From Flavobacterium chilense (GTDB lineage Bacteria > Bacteroidota > Bacteroidia > Flavobacteriales > Flavobacteriaceae), in the NCBI RefSeq assembly GCF_001602525.1, contig NZ_LSYT01000002.1, forward strand, positions 620,001 through 684,000: DNA of 64,000 nt, written 5' to 3'. Each line of letters starts with the position of its first letter. The first letter of the stretch is position 1. A model generated the notes under the pieces. That model did no database searches. It had not been told where the DNA came from and saw only the letters and a list, made by a program, of their open reading frames with translations. Below are positions 60,643 to 64,000 of the stretch, piece by piece. A program made the position numbers and the translations under genes.

Positions 60643-60784
60643 TCTAATTTTTTATTTTTTATTTGCCACGAATGGCACCAATTATCACTAATTAGATTTT
60701 TTATATTTGAATTCTTACCAATCAGAACAGTTAAAAACAATTCTTTTTTTGTGCAAATTCATGTAATTAGCTATTCGCTTTTTA

Positions 60785-61819
60785 TTATTTCTTTTCGTTA
60801 AATAAATTCAACTCTTTTATCCAGTTTGTTTTTCTTTCTAAAAGGAAAATATCAACAAACAATAATAAGAAGGCAAAACCAATGAACCATTGAAACTGTG
60901 ATTGAAAATCGGCCATTTGCGTCGCTTCAAATTCTGTTTTCTGAATGTTGTTTAAGGCATTTTTAATATATTCTAAAACATCTTTAGTACTTCCTCCATA
61001 AACATAACCACCTTTTGTCGCTTTTGCAATCGTTTTTAATCCTTCCTGATTTAGTTTGGTAATAACAGTTTCTCCATTTAAATCTTTTTGAAAGCTCTTA
61101 ACGATCCCGTTTTCTTTTAACGGAATTGTACCTCCTTTTTCTGTTCCAACACCAATGGTGATAATTTTCATTCCCATTTTGTTGGCTTCTTCAGCAGCTG
61201 CCGCAGCTCCTTCAGAATGATCTTCTCCGTCAGAAATTAAAATCAGTAATTTGCTGGTTTTACTTTTTTCATCAAAATAAGTCGAAGATAATTTGATGGC
61301 TTCATCCAGTGAAGTTCCTTGTGATGAAACCATATCCGGCGTCATGCTTTGCAGGAACATTTTAGCAACACTATAATCAGATGTAATAGGTAAAACCGGA
61401 AATGCACTTCCTGCATAAGCCACAATTCCAATTCTGTCACTTCCTAAGTTGTTGATGATTTGCGAAACCAATTGTTTACTTTTTTCTAAACGACTTGGCG
61501 CCACATCTTCGGCAAGCATACTTTTTGAAACGTCAACAGCAAAAACAATGTCAATACCTTCACGTTTTACCGTTTCCATTTTAGTTCCAATCTTTGGATT
61601 TACTAAACCAATAATTAAACAGGCAAGGGCTAAAAGAATAACGGATATTTTTAATACTGGTTTAAAAACAGATCGTTCCGGACTCAGTTTCTTAACCATT
61701 TCCAAATCACCAAACTCACGTTGCTTTTTTCTTTTCCAATACATATTGAAAAGAAAAATACACACCACAATTGGGAGTAATACTAAAAGATATAAATATT
61801 TTTTTTCGTCTAATTCCAT
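60785..61819 (-). CDS. batB: BatB, VWA membrane protein
   Basis: 344 aa. Two N-terminal membrane helices (about 10-25 and 57-75), a VWA domain with MIDAS site VFAVDVSKSMLAEDVAPSR (DxSxS form) and ILISDGEDHSEG, and a C-terminal membrane helix (FQWFIGFAFLLLFVDIFLL). Usual BatB architecture. Paired with BatA 51 nt upstream. Confidence 0.95.
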   Translation of the reverse strand: MELDEKKYLYLLVLLPIVVCIFLFNMYWKRKKQREFGDLEMVKKLSPERSVFKPVLKISVILLALACLIIGLVNPKIGTKMETVKREGIDIVFAVDVSKSMLAEDVAPSRLEKSKQLVSQIINNLGSDRIGIVAYAGSAFPVLPITSDYSVAKMFLQSMTPDMVSSQGTSLDEAIKLSSTYFDEKSKTSKLLILISDGEDHSEGAAAAAEEANKMGMKIITIGVGTEKGGTIPLKENGIVKSFQKDLNGETVITKLNQEGLKTIAKATKGGYVYGGSTKDVLEYIKNALNNIQKTEFEATQMADFQSQFQWFIGFAFLLLFVDIFLLERKTNWIKELNLFNEKK

Positions 61820-61870
61820 TTTAAATTTTAGATTTCTGAATTTAGATTTTAGATTTTTTTTAATCTAAAA

Positions 61871-62872
61871 TTAAATGAAGCTTCTGTAAACCGTATTTCT
61901 TAAACCAACTTCCAACAATAATAAAAATGCTGCGAGTAAAACAAAACCTCTGTATTTTTCGTCATAATCGTAGAATTTTAATTCCTGGATTTCGGTTGTT
62001 TCCAATTTATTAATCGAATTGTATATTTCGGCTAACTTATCATTGCTGGTTGCTCTAAAATAAGTACCATCGGTTTTACGGGCAATACTTTTCATTAATT
62101 GCTCATCGATTTCTACTTTTTGCATTTTGAACAAAAATCCTCCGTTTGGCGCGTATGCATATGGAGATTCTGCCATTCCATTACTTCCCAAACCAATCGT
62201 GTACACTTTAATTCCGTATTGTTTTGCAATATCAGATGCTGTTTCAGGTTCAATAAAACCAGCATTATTTACACCATCTGTCAATAAGATAATAACACGG
62301 CTTTTTGCTTTACTGTCTTTAAGGCGGTTTACGGCAGTTGCTAATCCCATTCCAATTCCGGTTCCGTCCTGTAAAGTTGTATCGTATTTAATTCCTTTTA
62401 TGGCTTCCAGAATAATTGCTTTATCACTTGTAACCGGAGTTTTTGTATAAGCCTCAGAAGCATATAAAACCAATCCGATTCTGTCATTAGGTCTTTCTTC
62501 AACGAAATCCGAAGCAACTCTTTTTAAAGCTTCCATACGGTTTGGCTTTAAATCTTTGGCAAGCATACTTCCTGAAACGTCAATTGCCATTACAATATCA
62601 ATTCCTTTAGTGGTTTTAGTCTGATTGCTAATATCTACTGTTCTTGGTCTTGCCAAAGCAATAATTAGAGAACTTAATGCGATAATTCTAAAAACGTATA
62701 AACAAGGTTTTAGTTTCGTTAACCAGGACTCGCTATTTTTAAAACCCTGAGTCGAACTCATTTTTAAAGTAGCCGATTGTTGGTTGCGTTTCCAGAAAAA
62801 CCAAGCAATTGCAATTGGAATTAATAGAAAGAGCCAAAAAAATTCTGGATTTAAAAAAGTTATTTTATTCAT
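61871..62872 (-). CDS. batA: BatA, VWA membrane protein
   Basis: 333 aa. N-terminal helices (about 10-27 and 58-75), VWA with MIDAS VMAIDVSGSMLAKDLKPNR and IILLTDGVNNAGFIEPE, and a terminal helix (GFVLLAAFLLLLEVGL). BatA and BatB work together as membrane scaffolds in aerotolerance. Its ATG overlaps the TAA of the preceding gene by one base. Confidence 0.96.
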   Translation of the reverse strand: MNKITFLNPEFFWLFLLIPIAIAWFFWKRNQQSATLKMSSTQGFKNSESWLTKLKPCLYVFRIIALSSLIIALARPRTVDISNQTKTTKGIDIVMAIDVSGSMLAKDLKPNRMEALKRVASDFVEERPNDRIGLVLYASEAYTKTPVTSDKAIILEAIKGIKYDTTLQDGTGIGMGLATAVNRLKDSKAKSRVIILLTDGVNNAGFIEPETASDIAKQYGIKVYTIGLGSNGMAESPYAYAPNGGFLFKMQKVEIDEQLMKSIARKTDGTYFRATSNDKLAEIYNSINKLETTEIQELKFYDYDEKYRGFVLLAAFLLLLEVGLRNTVYRSFI

Positions 62873-64000
62873 TAGTTACTTGCCTTTCTAAGTTCAACAG
62901 AATTTAAAATTCGGGTTGTGATATCATTAGCATATTTATCGCCTTCTTCATGTATAATCAGAATTTGTTGTAATCCCTGATCTTGTTTGAAAAGCAAAAG
63001 TTCGTAATATGCCTTTGTACTTGTTTTGTCAATTGGATTAAATACAGACATGGTTCCGTATCCTTTTAATCCCTGAATGCCTTGGTTGGTTTGAAAATCT
63101 TCTTGTTTTACAATAATATTTTGTCCGCCCTGAGCTTCTATTACTTTTAGAGAACCTTCTAAAGCTTTTGCTAAATCAATTTCGGTAGGATTTTTAAACA
63201 TGCTGGTTGAAACCGTAACATAAAAATTACTGGTCATACTACCGTAACCAAACAGTTGCATCTCTTTAATTAAAGCCATGGTTTCTTTTGGAAGCACTTT
63301 TTGTGTGTCCATACGTTTTAGAACCTTTGGCGTTTCAATTAAAATTCCAGGATTTCCGTATTCACTTTTTACCCATTGACCTTCTAGTAATTCTTTTGAC
63401 GGATGTCCAAAAACATTGTCTTTTACATAACTGAATCCTTTAGTAGCGATAAAGAATGTAGTAGTTCCAACTAATAAAAGTAAAACAGTTCCAACTGCAA
63501 TAGCAATACGTTTGTTGCGTTTCTTTAATAATTGAAGTTTGATTTGCTTTTGTTTTTGCGCTTCATTTAATAATTGATCTTCTTCTTCAGCCGGAACTTC
63601 AGTTGGGATTGCATTATCAAGTGTTAAGATTACTTTTTGAATTTTGTTTCGGTCTTCGGTAATTTCAAAATCCAGCGGTTTAGATTTTGCAAATTTTACT
63701 AAATCCGCCTGACGTAAAACACGCTCCAGATTCTCAACTGTTTCAGGAGTTAGTGTCATTTTCTTTTTAGTAGAAGCAGTTTTGATTGCCAGAATCAATT
63801 CAGAAGTTGTGCTTTCCATTGCCGGAATATGAATGGCTTCTTCAATATAATTACGGGCAATATCTGTCAGTTCACTGTAGTATTCTTTAATTTCACCTTT
63901 TTGAACCAATTCTTTTTGCTCCAGATTGTTTAGTAAGCTTGTCGCTTTTTCAATTGGAGTTTTGTATACTTCTTCTTCGATTTTTTTCTGCTGACGTTTT
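62872..64000 (-). CDS. Bat-operon protein with DUF4381-like region (5' end outside window)
   Basis: About 376 residues visible; the frame is open to the window edge, so the TTG at 63909 is an internal Leu. First comes a cytoplasmic region with TPIEKATSLLNNL, IKEYYSELTDIARNYIEEAIHIPAMESTTSELI, resembling the DUF4381 helical segment. A membrane helix follows at IAIAVGTVLLLLVGTTTFFI, then a ~170-residue mixed alpha/beta domain, ending HEEGDKYANDITTRILNSVEL. Location just before batA fits operons of MoxR-DUF58-DUF4381-BatA-B-C-D-E. The role of the last domain is unknown. Confidence 0.8.
   Translation of the reverse strand, partial: KRQQKKIEEEVYKTPIEKATSLLNNLEQKELVQKGEIKEYYSELTDIARNYIEEAIHIPAMESTTSELILAIKTASTKKKMTLTPETVENLERVLRQADLVKFAKSKPLDFEITEDRNKIQKVILTLDNAIPTEVPAEEEDQLLNEAQKQKQIKLQLLKKRNKRIAIAVGTVLLLLVGTTTFFIATKGFSYVKDNVFGHPSKELLEGQWVKSEYGNPGILIETPKVLKRMDTQKVLPKETMALIKEMQLFGYGSMTSNFYVTVSTSMFKNPTEIDLAKALEGSLKVIEAQGGQNIIVKQEDFQTNQGIQGLKGYGTMSVFNPIDKTSTKAYYELLLFKQDQGLQQILIIHEEGDKYANDITTRILNSVELRKASN

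Noticed and set aside
1..64000. tRNA, rRNA or CRISPR arrays
   Set aside because: I found no cloverleaf-like intergenic sequence, rRNA stretch, or regularly spaced direct repeats with unique spacers; the intergenic repeats are irregular.

Overview
The window is a stretch of chromosome from a member of the Bacteroidota, almost certainly a Flavobacterium-like species. The evidence is the AT-rich base composition, promoters of the Bacteroidetes form (TTG, about 19 nt, TAnnTTTG), few Shine-Dalgarno sequences, SusC/TonB-type outer-membrane receptors with carboxypeptidase-like N-terminal domains, a Bat aerotolerance operon, and intergenic gaps filled with short word-like repeats. No rRNA, tRNA, CRISPR array, phage or transposase gene was seen.

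Layout. (1) 1-6392 (+): the 3' part of a hemicellulose locus (GH3 beta-glucosidase end, GH5 endoglucanase lipoprotein, SGNH acetylesterase, GH95 alpha-fucosidase), best read as xyloglucan degradation. (2) 6393-10211: a palindromic repeat block, cvpA-like gene, two small unknown proteins, pheS and another unknown. (3) 10212-16961 (-): TonB-dependent receptor, DUF4876-like lipoprotein, outer-membrane barrel and di-haem cytochrome c peroxidase in one transcription unit. (4) 17337-22156: gpsA, an iron-type alcohol dehydrogenase, a secreted DJ-1/PfpI protein divergent from a LysR regulator, and a small PKD lipoprotein. (5) 22261-34275 (+): the most striking region. An NrtR-type Nudix regulator is followed by PRPP synthetase, a coiled-coil protein, a VWA protein, a divergent PurA-like enzyme, NADAR, a small unknown, a macro domain, DUF4291, KptA, two ADP-ribosylglycohydrolases flanking a 2OG-Fe(II) oxygenase, a metallophosphatase and a deoxyribosyltransferase-like protein, and finally NAMPT. 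(6) 34466-38784: nadD, gmk, yicC and small genes. (7) 38890-47756 (-): a large TonB receptor, pgi, two unknown proteins, an M23 peptidase lipoprotein, tryptophan 2,3-dioxygenase and DUF3108. (8) 48056-50953 (-): hppD and hmgA (tyrosine breakdown) with a four-helix-bundle gene between them. (9) 51209-57042: patatin/BamA-like protein, uvrC, an AstE-like deacylase and a 5-FTHF cyclo-ligase. (10) 57216-64000 (-): Bat operon (BatE, D, C, B, A and an upstream partial gene).

How genes work together. In region 5, PRPP synthetase supplies PRPP and NAMPT turns nicotinamide into NMN, rebuilding NAD, while NADAR, macro-domain, ADP-ribosylglycohydrolase and KptA proteins would act on ADP-ribosylated or phosphorylated products. 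Two matching palindromes between nrtR and prs, one next to a good promoter, suggest repression by the Nudix regulator. The canonical nadD lies convergently just beyond the cluster. In region 3 the receptor, lipoprotein, barrel and peroxidase look like one envelope system, probably for iron or haem, although the substrate is not visible in the sequence.

Many intergenic gaps carry family-specific inverted or direct repeats, some of which supply the stop codons of neighbouring genes.
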